Assembly (NCBI GenBank): GCA_003488525.1
Contig: DNLG01000124.1
Span: 1 to 7,496 of the forward strand
Source of the DNA: Bacteroidota bacterium
GTDB lineage: Bacteria > Bacteroidota > Ignavibacteria > Kapaibacteriales > Kapaibacteriaceae
Length of the DNA: 7,496 nucleotides
Reading direction: 5' to 3'
The position numbers were made by a program, and so were the translations under genes. Each line of letters starts with the position of its first letter. Position 1 is the first letter of the stretch. This document shows positions 1 to 7,217 of the stretch, piece by piece. Under the pieces are notes generated by a model. That model was not told where the DNA came from. It worked only from the letters and a program-made list of their open reading frames with translations, and ran no database searches.

Positions 1-32
1 TCCGTCATCCGTCATCCGTCATCGGTCATCGG
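1..32. repeat. Heptamer tandem repeat (TCCGTCA), truncated by window start
   Basis: Three perfect copies of TCCGTCA (1-7, 8-14, 15-21) are followed by one copy with a single C-to-G change, TCGGTCA (22-28), and a partial fifth unit TCGG (29-32). The array starts at base 1, so its real length is unknown. It lies in the non-coding leader upstream of typA. Short heptamer arrays are typical of intergenic simple-sequence repeats that expand by slippage. No function can be read from the sequence. Confidence 0.85.
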
Positions 33-48
33 ACGCCCCGAACCTCAC

Positions 49-65
49 ACCCAGAACCCAAAACC
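49..65. repeat. Short imperfect 7-nt repeat (ACCCAGA/ACCCAAA/ACC)
   Basis: Two near-identical heptamers, ACCCAGA (49-55) and ACCCAAA (56-62), plus a partial third unit ACC (63-65), sit 16 bases after the TCCGTCA array. The 7-nt period is the same but the register and sequence differ. With so few copies this could be chance, though the adjacency of two heptamer tracts is suggestive. Confidence 0.4.
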
Positions 66-69
66 TGCG

Positions 70-77
70 TAGCTTTG
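70..77 (+). promoter_or_regulatory. Candidate Bacteroidota-type -7 promoter element for typA
   Basis: TAGCTTTG matches exactly the TAnnTTTG -7 consensus known from Bacteroides and Flavobacterium primary-sigma promoters. It lies 30 bases before the typA start codon, which would give a leader of about 20-25 nt. No clear TTG is seen at the expected -33 distance, where the sequence is the C/A-rich tract at 49-65. The element also overlaps a small perfect inverted repeat (70-83, TAGCT-TTGT-AGCTA), which could bind a regulator or be chance. The assignment depends on the organism being in that phylum or a relative. Confidence 0.35.
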
Positions 78-107
78 TAGCTATCCCAAATCTGAGAATC
101 CTTCCTC

Positions 108-1946
108 ATGGCTCTTCAGCAGCGCGCGGACTTCCGCAACATCGCCATCATTGCCCACGTTGACCATGGCAAAACCACCCTGGTAGACCACATGCTGCGG
201 CAAAGCGGGATGTTCCGGGAGAACCAGGTCGTTGCCGACCGGGTTATGGATTCAAACGACCTTGAGCGCGAGCGCGGCATCACGATCATGGCCAAGAACG
301 CCGCGGTGCGGTGGAAGGACGTCAAGATCAACATCGTCGACACGCCGGGCCACTCCGATTTTGGTGGCGAGGTAGAACGCGTTCTGTCGATGGTTGATGG
401 TGTTCTGCTTCTTGTGGATGCAGCCGAAGGCCCCCTACCGCAGACGCGATTCGTGCTGCGGAAGGCTCTGGACATGGGTATCAAGCCGATCGTGGTGATC
501 AACAAGATCGATCGCGGCGATGCGCGCCCACAGGAAGTGCTTGACGAGGTCATGGAGCTCTTCATTAACCTCGGCGCCTCGTACGAACAGCTTGATTTCC
601 CGATCGTGTATGCGATCGGAAAGCAGGGTATTGCCAAGAACTCGCTGACGGAAGAGGCAGATTCGCTCGAGGCGCTCTTTGATGCTGTCATCACGCACAT
701 CCCGCCGCCGACGGTTGACGTTGAAACGCCGTTCGCCATGGTCATCTCAGCCCTTGACTGGTCCGATTACGTTGGTCGAATCGCCATCGGGCGGATCATC
801 GAAGGGTCCGTGAGTGTTGGCGACAATGTGAACCTCATCAAGCCTGATGGAGCACGCGAGTCATCACGCATCACAAAGATGTATGTGCATGAGGGTATCG
901 CTCGCAACGAAACGACAACTGCTTCGGCCGGAGAGATCATCGCTCTGTCGGGCTTTGAGAATGTCTACATCGGCGAGACGATCGCGCACAGTTCCCGTAC
1001 CGAGCCGTTGTCGTACGTGAATATCGAAGAGCCGACCATTGCCATGTATTTCATGGTCAACACCTCGCCCCTTGCCGGACGCGAAGGAAAGTTTGTCACG
1101 ACGCCGAAGATCCGCGAACGTCTCTACCGTGAGCTGCGCAACAACGTATCACTGCGTGTGGAAGACACGGACTCGCCGGATGTGTTCAAGGTATCGGGTC
1201 GGGGCGAACTCCAGCTGGCAATCCTTATCGAGACCATGCGCCGCGAAGGCTATGAGTTTGCCGCCTCACGTCCGGAAGTGCTCTTCCGCCGCGATGCCGA
1301 GGGCAAAATGCTCGAGCCGATCGAGCACGTCACCGTCGATGTTCCACAGGACCACGTCGGCACGGTGATCGAAAGTCTGGGTCGACGCAAGGGCGAAATG
1401 ACGGCCATGACACCAAGTAACGACAGCGTGCGCTGTGAGTTTCTGGTTCCTGCCCGGGGGCTGATCGGCTTCCGAACGGAGTTTCTGACGTCAACCCGCG
1501 GCCAGGGCATCATCCATCATACGTTTGACTCCTATCAGCCCTACAAGGGGGCAATTGCCGGACGTCTTCGTGGCGCTCTCGTGTCGATGGAGACCGGCCA
1601 GTCTACGGCCTATGCCCTGGAAATGGTGCAGGAGCGCGGCGTACTCTTTATCGAACCCGGACAGCCCGTTTATGAAGGGATGATCATCGGTGAGAACGCC
1701 CGCGAGGAAGATCTCAGCGTCAACGCCTGCCGCATGAAGCATCTGACCAACATGCGTTCCAGCGGTTCCGACGGACTTGTACGCCTGGAGGCACCGCGCC
1801 AGCTGTCCCTGGAGCAGTGCATCGAATTCCTTGAGGATGACGAGCTCCTGGAGTGCACGCCGGTCTCGGTGCGACTGAGAAAGAAAATTCTCGACACAAC
1901 AATGCGTCAACGAGCCAAGAAACGCGAAGCGGCATCGTTAGAGTAA
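108..1946 (+). CDS. typA: Ribosome-associated translational GTPase TypA/BipA
   Basis: A 612-residue GTPase of the EF-G/LepA superfamily, the usual TypA/BipA length. In other bacteria TypA binds the ribosome and supports 50S assembly and growth in cold or stress. The G domain is at the N terminus: G1 AHVDHGKT (16-23), G2 RGITI (56-60), G3 DTPGH (78-82) and G4 NKID (132-135). The G5 region reads YAIGKQG (168-174) rather than the more usual SA(K/L) core. A translation-factor beta-barrel (about 205-300) and EF-G III/V-like domains (about 305-480) follow. The family-specific C-terminal domain ends in the typical run RQLSLEQCIEFLEDDELLE, then TPVSVRLRKK. The whole family pattern is present, so LepA or EF-G is unlikely. 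The ATG at 108 gives the usual TypA N terminus. No good Shine-Dalgarno precedes it. The next gene starts 6 bases after the stop, so read-through transcription is likely. Confidence 0.97.
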   Translation: MALQQRADFRNIAIIAHVDHGKTTLVDHMLRQSGMFRENQVVADRVMDSNDLERERGITIMAKNAAVRWKDVKINIVDTPGHSDFGGEVERVLSMVDGVLLLVDAAEGPLPQTRFVLRKALDMGIKPIVVINKIDRGDARPQEVLDEVMELFINLGASYEQLDFPIVYAIGKQGIAKNSLTEEADSLEALFDAVITHIPPPTVDVETPFAMVISALDWSDYVGRIAIGRIIEGSVSVGDNVNLIKPDGARESSRITKMYVHEGIARNETTTASAGEIIALSGFENVYIGETIAHSSRTEPLSYVNIEEPTIAMYFMVNTSPLAGREGKFVTTPKIRERLYRELRNNVSLRVEDTDSPDVFKVSGRGELQLAILIETMRREGYEFAASRPEVLFRRDAEGKMLEPIEHVTVDVPQDHVGTVIESLGRRKGEMTAMTPSNDSVRCEFLVPARGLIGFRTEFLTSTRGQGIIHHTFDSYQPYKGAIAGRLRGALVSMETGQSTAYALEMVQERGVLFIEPGQPVYEGMIIGENAREEDLSVNACRMKHLTNMRSSGSDGLVRLEAPRQLSLEQCIEFLEDDELLECTPVSVRLRKKILDTTMRQRAKKREAASLE

Positions 1947-1952
1947 GTGCAT

Positions 1953-2828
1953 ATGCACGTCATCGTTCCTACAATCATCGCTTTTGTCTGTGCCGGCCCC
2001 CTGCTTGGACTTCAGGCTGCGGTGCAGGATGATGACGTTCTCATGCGACTGTCGTTGAAACCGAACTCTACGTACCGCTACAGCGTCAGCTCCATCCTTG
2101 AACAGGATGTTGATGCCGGTGGTGGCATATCGACCAATTCCGTAAAGAGCGACCTTGATCTGTCCATCGCCGTGACAGACGTTACTCTCGGACGCAGTAC
2201 GCTGCGGTTCACCTCGGAAAATGGTGGACTTCGCACGTCGACGCGGCAGGACGAGCGAATGCCGATCATGGACTCGGCTCTGCGCAGTAATGCAGGCAAG
2301 GGGCTTACCGTTACCGTCACCTGCGATCCAACGGGCAGGGTACTGAATTTCTCGGACAGAAACGACCACGGCGACCTTGCCATTCTCAGTGGCATGCGTG
2401 TGTTCGACCGCATTGTGATGCAGTTTCCGAAGGAGCGAGTGCGGCCCGGCGACCGATGGATCTCGGAGATGATCGACACGATGCCGGCTCCGCAGGGCGA
2501 AGGATCGATCGTTACCACAATTGAACTCGAAGAACGATTCATGTCGATCGTCGACTCGCTCGGATACTCCTGCTGGGTTGTCGAAGGGACGTCATCTTCC
2601 ATGCGAATTCGCGGCGGACTTGCCGTGTCGGGAATGAACATCGACGTCTCCGGCGATGGCACCATGAAGACCAGAGCGCTGATCGATTCGCGTACCGGCC
2701 TGCCGGTGCGCAGCGAGGTGGAGCTCCACAACTCGATGGTCCTCAGAGCAGCCGGAGGCCCTGAAGAACTGGCTGTGCCGAGCAATGCCCGCATGCGTGT
2801 TGTCATCATGCAACGGCCAAGGCGCTGA
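1953..2828 (+). CDS. Exported protein of unknown function, DUF6263-like
   Basis: A 291-residue protein with a likely Sec signal peptide: hydrophobic residues about 3-22 (IVPTIIAFVCAGPLLGLQA), cleavage probably near residues 22-25, then an acidic mature N terminus. The ATG at 1953 is preferred to the in-frame GTG at 1947, which abuts the typA stop. The start of the signal peptide lacks Lys/Arg and has only His2, which is unusual. The mature part looks beta-rich: TYRYSV (40-45), TCDPTGRVLNF (123-133), PKERVRPGDRW (159-169), LGYSCWVVEGTSS (203-215), and SGDGTMKTRALIDSRTGLPV (233-252). A strand near the N terminus, a 'V-x-x-GD-x-W' motif and a late 'D-x-x-TG-L-P' motif recall the DUF6263 family of exported proteins. 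This resemblance is recalled, not searched. There is no lipobox and no membrane segment after the signal. Cys124 and Cys207 are the only mature cysteines. The location is probably periplasmic or outer-membrane associated. The stop codon overlaps the next start (TGATG). Confidence 0.85.
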   Translation: MHVIVPTIIAFVCAGPLLGLQAAVQDDDVLMRLSLKPNSTYRYSVSSILEQDVDAGGGISTNSVKSDLDLSIAVTDVTLGRSTLRFTSENGGLRTSTRQDERMPIMDSALRSNAGKGLTVTVTCDPTGRVLNFSDRNDHGDLAILSGMRVFDRIVMQFPKERVRPGDRWISEMIDTMPAPQGEGSIVTTIELEERFMSIVDSLGYSCWVVEGTSSSMRIRGGLAVSGMNIDVSGDGTMKTRALIDSRTGLPVRSEVELHNSMVLRAAGGPEELAVPSNARMRVVIMQRPRR

Positions 2829-3790
2829 TGAGCATGCAACGTTTCGTTCTCGTGCTTATCCTGCTGGCGGGATCGCTCATCGGCCTCAAGGCGCAGATGC
2901 AGGTTCGCCCGGGTGGCAAGCCGATCATCCTGGGCAAGGACACGATCTGCTACCGCTATAGGTTTGCCGCGGCAGACACGCTATTGTATCGGATCGAATC
3001 GCGTGACAGTATCATCGTGCCCGGCTTCGACCCGATGGAGAAGTGGCGCATTGAAGGTCTGCGCATTGTCTGCGACTCGGTCAGCAGCGGCCCCGTTTAT
3101 CACCTTACGCTTCGCATCGAAGCATTCCGTGAACGTCAACGGCGCGGTACCGACTCGTCAGAGCGGACATCGCACCCTTGGATGCGCAGGGTCATGCGGC
3201 TCAGCATCGATAGTCTCGGCAGGCGTCTCTCGGCCCGCATTGACGACGCATCGCGGGCCATGGCCAGTCCCGGCGGCCTCTTCCAGGCGCTACGGTTGCC
3301 GATCATCGACACGTCTTGCGGACGTCAGCAGCAGAGCTGGATGTCAACTGATACGATCATGGTGCCGGAGAACGGCATCCCCGCTCCGGAGATCCGCCAG
3401 CAGGCGTTCTGGCGCGTGGGTGATCTGCTCGATACGCTTGGACGCAAGGCCTCGTGGATACAGTACACGCTCACCGGATTCGGTGGCGTGGACGTGCCCG
3501 ATACTTCTCTTAACGTCACCACCGTTGGCTCGATCGCCGAGTATGGTCGCCTTGTGATGGACAGGGGGCTGGAGATCCCTCTTTCGAGCTCGGTCATCCA
3601 GCAGGTTCGTTTCCGGCTCCAATCGGGTCAGTCCCGCAACACCGAAGGCCGACATCACGTCACTTCGACGATGAGTCTGCTGGAGCTTCGCTCGCCGGAT
3701 CCCGCACGGCGCTGGCGCCGTGCGAGCAGCGAGCCGGTCAGCACGCCCCCTCTCAAGAAGAAAAAGAGCACGCGACCGAGGAATCGCTGA
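2828..3790 (+). CDS. Exported protein of unknown function, likely relative of the upstream gene product
   Basis: A 320-residue protein with a clear Sec signal peptide (residues 1-22: Arg5, hydrophobic 6-20, likely cleavage after LKA, before Gln23). The ATG at 2828 overlaps the upstream stop as TGATG. An in-frame ATG at 2834 is an alternative that would also keep the signal. AAGG at 2819-2822 is a weak ribosome site. The order of motifs mirrors the upstream protein: LLYRIESRDSIIV (52-64), SIDSLGRRLSARI (126-138), CGRQQQSWMSTDTIMVP (164-180), LGRKASWIQYTLTGFGGVD (204-222) and EYGRLVMDRGLEIPLSSSVI (238-257). In both, a 'D-x-x-GR' strand, a 'G-x-x-W' strand, a 'Trp-rich S-x-W' strand and a late 'D-x-x-(T/G)GL-x-(V/I)' turn occur in that order. 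The likely fold is therefore shared and beta-rich. The C terminus (about 293-320) is a Pro/Arg/Lys-rich, probably disordered tail with four consecutive lysines (310-313), absent from the upstream protein. Function is unknown. Confidence 0.82.
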   Translation: MSMQRFVLVLILLAGSLIGLKAQMQVRPGGKPIILGKDTICYRYRFAAADTLLYRIESRDSIIVPGFDPMEKWRIEGLRIVCDSVSSGPVYHLTLRIEAFRERQRRGTDSSERTSHPWMRRVMRLSIDSLGRRLSARIDDASRAMASPGGLFQALRLPIIDTSCGRQQQSWMSTDTIMVPENGIPAPEIRQQAFWRVGDLLDTLGRKASWIQYTLTGFGGVDVPDTSLNVTTVGSIAEYGRLVMDRGLEIPLSSSVIQQVRFRLQSGQSRNTEGRHHVTSTMSLLELRSPDPARRWRRASSEPVSTPPLKKKKSTRPRNR

Positions 3791-3862
3791 TTCGACGGCG
3801 AAACCCTGAGCCCCTTCCCGTGTCAAACCGTCGTGTTCGCCATTGATCACCCTGGTCTGCCC

Positions 3863-5230
3863 ATGAAATACTATCGTCTGTTTTGTCGAACTGCCGCCGC
3901 GCTTGCCATGCTGACGTCTCTGCACACCGCACTGGTGGCACAGGGAATGAGCACGGGGCGTCGTCTGACGCTGCAGGAGTGCATCGAGATCGGACTGGAA
4001 CGCAGCATCGACGTCCGGCGTGCACAGGCCTCTGCCAGTCAGGCAGCATCGCGACTCACGGCTGCCTTCGGGGCATACCTTCCGGCAGTTGACCTGAACG
4101 CGAACTACAACCGGCAGCTAACGAACCTGCGTCCGCAGTTTTCGATTGTCAACGGCGTACCCGTGACTGGCCAGCCCCTTCCGAACACCTATGGACTGAA
4201 CGGCTCGATGAACATGACGCTGTTCAACGGCTTCCAGCGCGAGGCAGACTTCGATGCAGCAAAGCTGACGATGAATGCCACGGCCAGTGATATCACCTTC
4301 AACAAGGCCGCGACGCGTTTTTCCATCACCCGTCAGTACATCGAACTGCTGCGCCGCAAGCAGATCCTGAATGCACGACGCGAAAGCCGCGCCATGGCCG
4401 CAGCCACCCTCGAACGGGTGAAGGCACTTTTTGACGTTGGTGTGGGACGCTCACAGGATGTGACCTCGCAGGAAACCGAACTGAGCAACATTGATGTAGC
4501 GCTTGTGCAGGCCGAGAACGACGTCATCGCCGGACGCGCACAGCTGCTGAACGTGATGAATGTCGACGCTATGCAGGAGATCGATATCGACGAATCGTCG
4601 GTTCCTTCAGATGTGTCCGAGTCGGACATTGCCGGATTCCGTCGCAGGCTTGGTTCGGAGTCGGACCTTGCCGAGGCTTCCATGTCACGCCGCGCCGATC
4701 TGCAGTCAGCCATCGAACGCACGCGAGCCGCGGCCGAGGGGATCGTCGGAGCGCGCTCGGGATACTATCCCACGATCTCGGCATCCGGCGGGTATACCTG
4801 GAGAAACTTCGTGATCGCAGACTTCGACCGTCAGGGTCAGGTCTTTGCCGGTCTCTTCATCCAGGTACCGCTCTTCGACAGGTTTGTCACGCAGGCACGT
4901 GTGGCGGATGCAGAGCTGGCGCGCGCGCAGAACGAGCTCGAAACCGAGCGCGTGCGAAACCAGATCCGCACAGACATGCGCAATGCATTTGCGCAGCTGG
5001 AGCTTGCCGAGCGGGGCGTCGACATCTCGTCGAAGGCCGTGAAGTTTGCCACCAACAATGCCAACGCAGCTCGCGACCGGTTTAGCGTGGGCGCGGCAAC
5101 ACTCATCGAAATGCAGAACGCCAACAACCAGCTTATCACGGCACAGATCAATCGCGTTACGTCCGTATACGCCTATCATTCCGCCGTTGCAGCCGTCGAG
5201 TTTGCAACCGGCACGTCAGGAGGAAAGTGA
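3863..5230 (+). CDS. TolC-family outer-membrane efflux protein
   Basis: A 455-residue outer-membrane factor expected to form a trimeric beta-barrel and alpha-helical tunnel that carries substrate from the adaptor to the outside. The ATG at 3863 is preferred to the in-frame GTG at 3833 because it begins directly at a signal peptide (MKYYRLFCRT, hydrophobic 11-25, likely cleavage near VAQ-G at residues 25-28). Two OEP repeats are visible. The first starts LTLQECIEIGLERSIDVRRA (35-54) and includes the strand MTLFNGF (118-124) and LFDVGVGRSQDV (189-200). The second (about 255-450) includes the strand IQVPLFDRF (333-341) and the equivalent RFSVGAATLIEMQNANNQL (406-424). Long polar helices connect them. 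A 72-base gap separates it from the upstream gene, with no clear promoter, terminator or Shine-Dalgarno. Only 2 bases separate it from the adaptor gene, which confirms a tripartite exporter role. Confidence 0.95.
   Translation: MKYYRLFCRTAAALAMLTSLHTALVAQGMSTGRRLTLQECIEIGLERSIDVRRAQASASQAASRLTAAFGAYLPAVDLNANYNRQLTNLRPQFSIVNGVPVTGQPLPNTYGLNGSMNMTLFNGFQREADFDAAKLTMNATASDITFNKAATRFSITRQYIELLRRKQILNARRESRAMAAATLERVKALFDVGVGRSQDVTSQETELSNIDVALVQAENDVIAGRAQLLNVMNVDAMQEIDIDESSVPSDVSESDIAGFRRRLGSESDLAEASMSRRADLQSAIERTRAAAEGIVGARSGYYPTISASGGYTWRNFVIADFDRQGQVFAGLFIQVPLFDRFVTQARVADAELARAQNELETERVRNQIRTDMRNAFAQLELAERGVDISSKAVKFATNNANAARDRFSVGAATLIEMQNANNQLITAQINRVTSVYAYHSAVAAVEFATGTSGGK
5218..5223 (+). 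promoter_or_regulatory. Strong Shine-Dalgarno that sets the adaptor start
   Basis: A full AGGAGG, followed by AAA, lies inside the last codons of the TolC-like gene. It leaves 9 bases before the ATG at 5233, a normal spacing, and only 3 before the in-frame GTG at 5227, so the ATG is chosen. It is the only consensus ribosome site noticed at any gene start in the window. Confidence 0.85.
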
Positions 5231-5232
5231 CC

Positions 5233-6525
5233 ATGGCCAAGAAATCCCGCAGACGTCTGCTTATCGTCATCATCATCATTCTGCTGGCCTTCATCGGCGC
5301 GATGGTCTGGACGATCTCCAACCGCACGGAGGCTCCGACGCTTGTCAGCGTCGAACCGGTGGCCACGCGCTCGATCACGCAAAGCGTCAGTGCCATCGGC
5401 AAACTCCAGCCCGAGGTCATGGTCAAGATGTCCTCCGAGGCCAGCGGCGAGATCGTCTATCTCGGCGTACGCGATGGCGACACGGTACGAAACGGTCAGG
5501 TACTGGTACGTATCCGCCCCGACATGATGCAGTCGATGCTTGTGCAGACGCGCGCTGCGGCCGAGGCATCCCGCATGTCCATCACGGTGGCCAAGGCCGA
5601 GTATGACCGTGCAGAGGCTGATTTGAAGCGCATCACAGAGCTGTACAAGAAGCAGTTCTCCTCTCGTGAGGATTTCGACCGGGCCAGTGCGGCGTTTCAA
5701 TCGGCGGCCGGACGTCTGGCGCAGACGCAGGCCGATTATGAGCGTGCCAAGGGGGCTCTGCGGGAAACACAGGTGAACGTCGAACGTACCACCATCACGG
5801 CTCCGATGTCGGGTGTTGTTACATATCTGGGCGTCGAACTCGGCGAAAAGGTTGTCGGTACGGCCCAGATGCAGGGCACCGAGATCCTGCGCATCGCCGA
5901 TCTGTCAACGATGAATGCCTGGGTCCAGGTCGACGAGAATGATGTCGCCCAGATCAAGATCGGGGACACCGCACGGATCAAGGTCGACGCGCTTCCAAAC
6001 ACCGAGCTTCGCGGCCTTGTCTATGAGATCTCCCACTCGCCCCTTGTCTCGGGTCAAGGCACGCAGGAAGAGGTCGTGAACTTCCAGGTACGTATCCGCA
6101 TCATCGACCCGGAGCATCGGATGCGTCCGGGCATGTCCTGTTCGGTGGATATTGAGACTGATACGAAAACCAATGTGATGGCCGTGCCGATCCAATCGGT
6201 GACGATGCAGCAGGATGCCATGACGGCCGCACCGGCCGAGGAGGACTACCGCAAGACGGAGCGCAAGCCGGTTGCGGCAAAGTCCAAACGTCCGCAGAGC
6301 ATCGTCTGGGTAGTGAATGGAGGAACGGTTGCTGCCCGCCCCGTTACGACGGGCATCAGCGATGAAGGATACATTGAGGTCATCGACGGACTGAAGGTTG
6401 GAGACCGCGTGGTCAGCAGTCCGTATGAAGCCATCAGCAAACTGCTCACTCCCGGTGCAAAGGTCACGGTCGAAGATCCTGCAGCACGACGCGAGCGTTA
6501 CCGCTCAATGAGGCAGGATCAATGA
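5233..6525 (+). CDS. MacA/HlyD-type periplasmic adaptor (membrane fusion protein)
   Basis: A 430-residue RND/MacA-like membrane fusion protein that should link the inner-membrane ABC transporter to the TolC-like channel. It has a basic N terminus (KKSRRR, 3-8) and one membrane anchor (about 9-28). Next comes a barrel-sandwich (lipoyl-like) half, [20 protein letters not shown] (68-87) with GQVLVRI (88-94). A long coiled-coil hairpin (about 98-185) contains the adaptor signature [15 protein letters not shown] (137-151). The second lipoyl half is [20 protein letters not shown] (186-205). The beta-barrel follows (about 226-305; [17 protein letters not shown], 286-302), then a membrane-proximal domain (about 357-415; [17 protein letters not shown]). 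A charged, Ala/Lys/Pro-rich stretch (about 326-355) looks like a flexible insertion before that last domain. The ATG at 5233 is supported by AGGAGG at 5218-5223. Its stop overlaps the ATPase start (ATGA). Substrate cannot be told from the sequence. Confidence 0.95.
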   Translation: MAKKSRRRLLIVIIIILLAFIGAMVWTISNRTEAPTLVSVEPVATRSITQSVSAIGKLQPEVMVKMSSEASGEIVYLGVRDGDTVRNGQVLVRIRPDMMQSMLVQTRAAAEASRMSITVAKAEYDRAEADLKRITELYKKQFSSREDFDRASAAFQSAAGRLAQTQADYERAKGALRETQVNVERTTITAPMSGVVTYLGVELGEKVVGTAQMQGTEILRIADLSTMNAWVQVDENDVAQIKIGDTARIKVDALPNTELRGLVYEISHSPLVSGQGTQEEVVNFQVRIRIIDPEHRMRPGMSCSVDIETDTKTNVMAVPIQSVTMQQDAMTAAPAEEDYRKTERKPVAAKSKRPQSIVWVVNGGTVAARPVTTGISDEGYIEVIDGLKVGDRVVSSPYEAISKLLTPGAKVTVEDPAARRERYRSMRQDQ

Positions 6526-7217
6526 GTCGCCCCATCATCGAGATCTCCAACCTCGTCAAGCGCTATGAAATGGGTGACGAGGAGGTCTATGCCCTTCGTG
6601 ATGTTTCACTCACGATCGGCACGAATGAATACGTGGCGATCATGGGGCCGAGTGGCTCCGGCAAGTCAACCCTGATGAACATGCTTGGTTGCCTCGACAC
6701 GCCGACATCCGGCACGTATTTCTTCAATGGTGAGGACGTGCGTGAGATGAATGATGACGACCTTGCCGAGATACGCAACCGTGAGATCGGATTTGTGTTT
6801 CAGACCTTCAATCTGCTGCCGCGGGCAACGGCGCTTCAGAATGTCGAGCTGCCGCTGGTCTACAGCGGCGTGAGCAAAGCTGAACGTCACGACCGTGCAA
6901 CGCGCGCCCTTGAGCAGGTGAATCTGGCCGACCGCATGTCGCACAAGCCCAACGAGCTCTCCGGCGGCCAGCGCCAGCGTGTGGCGATCGCCCGTGCGAT
7001 CGTTACCTCGCCGTCGATCATTCTCGCTGATGAGCCGACGGGCAACCTTGATACAAAGACAGGACACGACATCATGGCGATGTTTCGTAGCCTCTGGGAG
7101 GCAGGAAACACCGTGATCCTTGTCACGCACGAAGAGGACGTCGCACGACATGCACGCCGCATCATCCGACTGCGCGACGGACGCATAGAATCTGATACGG
7201 TGAATCCAGATGCGTAG
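6522..7217 (+). CDS. MacB/LolD-type ABC transporter ATP-binding protein
   Basis: A 231-residue stand-alone nucleotide-binding subunit of the MacB/LolD/FtsE class, which powers the permease encoded next. All catalytic motifs are intact: Walker [10 protein letters not shown] (42-50), Q-loop Gln94 ([10 protein letters not shown], 91-100), ABC signature [15 protein letters not shown] (146-160), Walker B IILADEP (166-172) with catalytic Glu171, D-loop GNLD (174-177) and switch His203 (VTHEE). [17 protein letters not shown] (54-70) is typical of the MacB/LolD class. In E. coli MacB this domain is fused to the permease; here it is a separate protein. It starts inside the adaptor gene stop (ATGA) with AGGA (6515-6518) just upstream, and its end overlaps the permease start by 8 bases, so translational coupling is likely. 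A LolD role is less likely given the adjacent adaptor and TolC genes. Confidence 0.97.
   Translation: MSRPIIEISNLVKRYEMGDEEVYALRDVSLTIGTNEYVAIMGPSGSGKSTLMNMLGCLDTPTSGTYFFNGEDVREMNDDDLAEIRNREIGFVFQTFNLLPRATALQNVELPLVYSGVSKAERHDRATRALEQVNLADRMSHKPNELSGGQRQRVAIARAIVTSPSIILADEPTGNLDTKTGHDIMAMFRSLWEAGNTVILVTHEEDVARHARRIIRLRDGRIESDTVNPDA

Noticed and set aside
1947..1952. GTG at 1947 as start of the first exported protein
   Set aside because: It directly abuts the typA stop and adds only Met-His before an ATG at 1953. The ATG is the more common start and the signal peptide is unaffected, so the later start was chosen, though the GTG cannot be excluded.
1983..2000. Lipoprotein signal around the Cys in the first exported protein's leader
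   Set aside because: The residues before the cysteine (A-F-V-C) do not fit the L-[AVST]-[GAS]-C lipobox, and the cysteine sits in the middle of the hydrophobic core.
2078..2839. A 253-codon open frame on the minus strand opposite the first exported protein
   Set aside because: It lies almost wholly antisense to a gene with a signal peptide and coherent family-like motifs. Its own product is Ser/Arg/Thr-rich without recognisable motifs, as expected for an antisense shadow in GC-rich DNA.
3793..3841. Possible terminator hairpin in the 72-base gap (CGACGG at 3793-3798 with CCGTCG at 3828-3833, or GGCGAA with TTCGCC)
   Set aside because: The stems are only 6 bp with loops of about 30 bases or more, the two options exclude each other, and no U-run follows.
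3344..3925. A 193-codon minus-strand open frame spanning the gap between the second exported gene and the TolC-like gene
   Set aside because: It crosses the end of one good gene and the signal-peptide start of another. The product is Arg-rich with no motif, and no ribosome site was seen.
5046..5606. A 186-codon plus-strand open frame overlapping the TolC/adaptor junction
   Set aside because: It is out of frame with both well-supported genes, and its His/Arg/Pro-rich translation has no recognisable family pattern.
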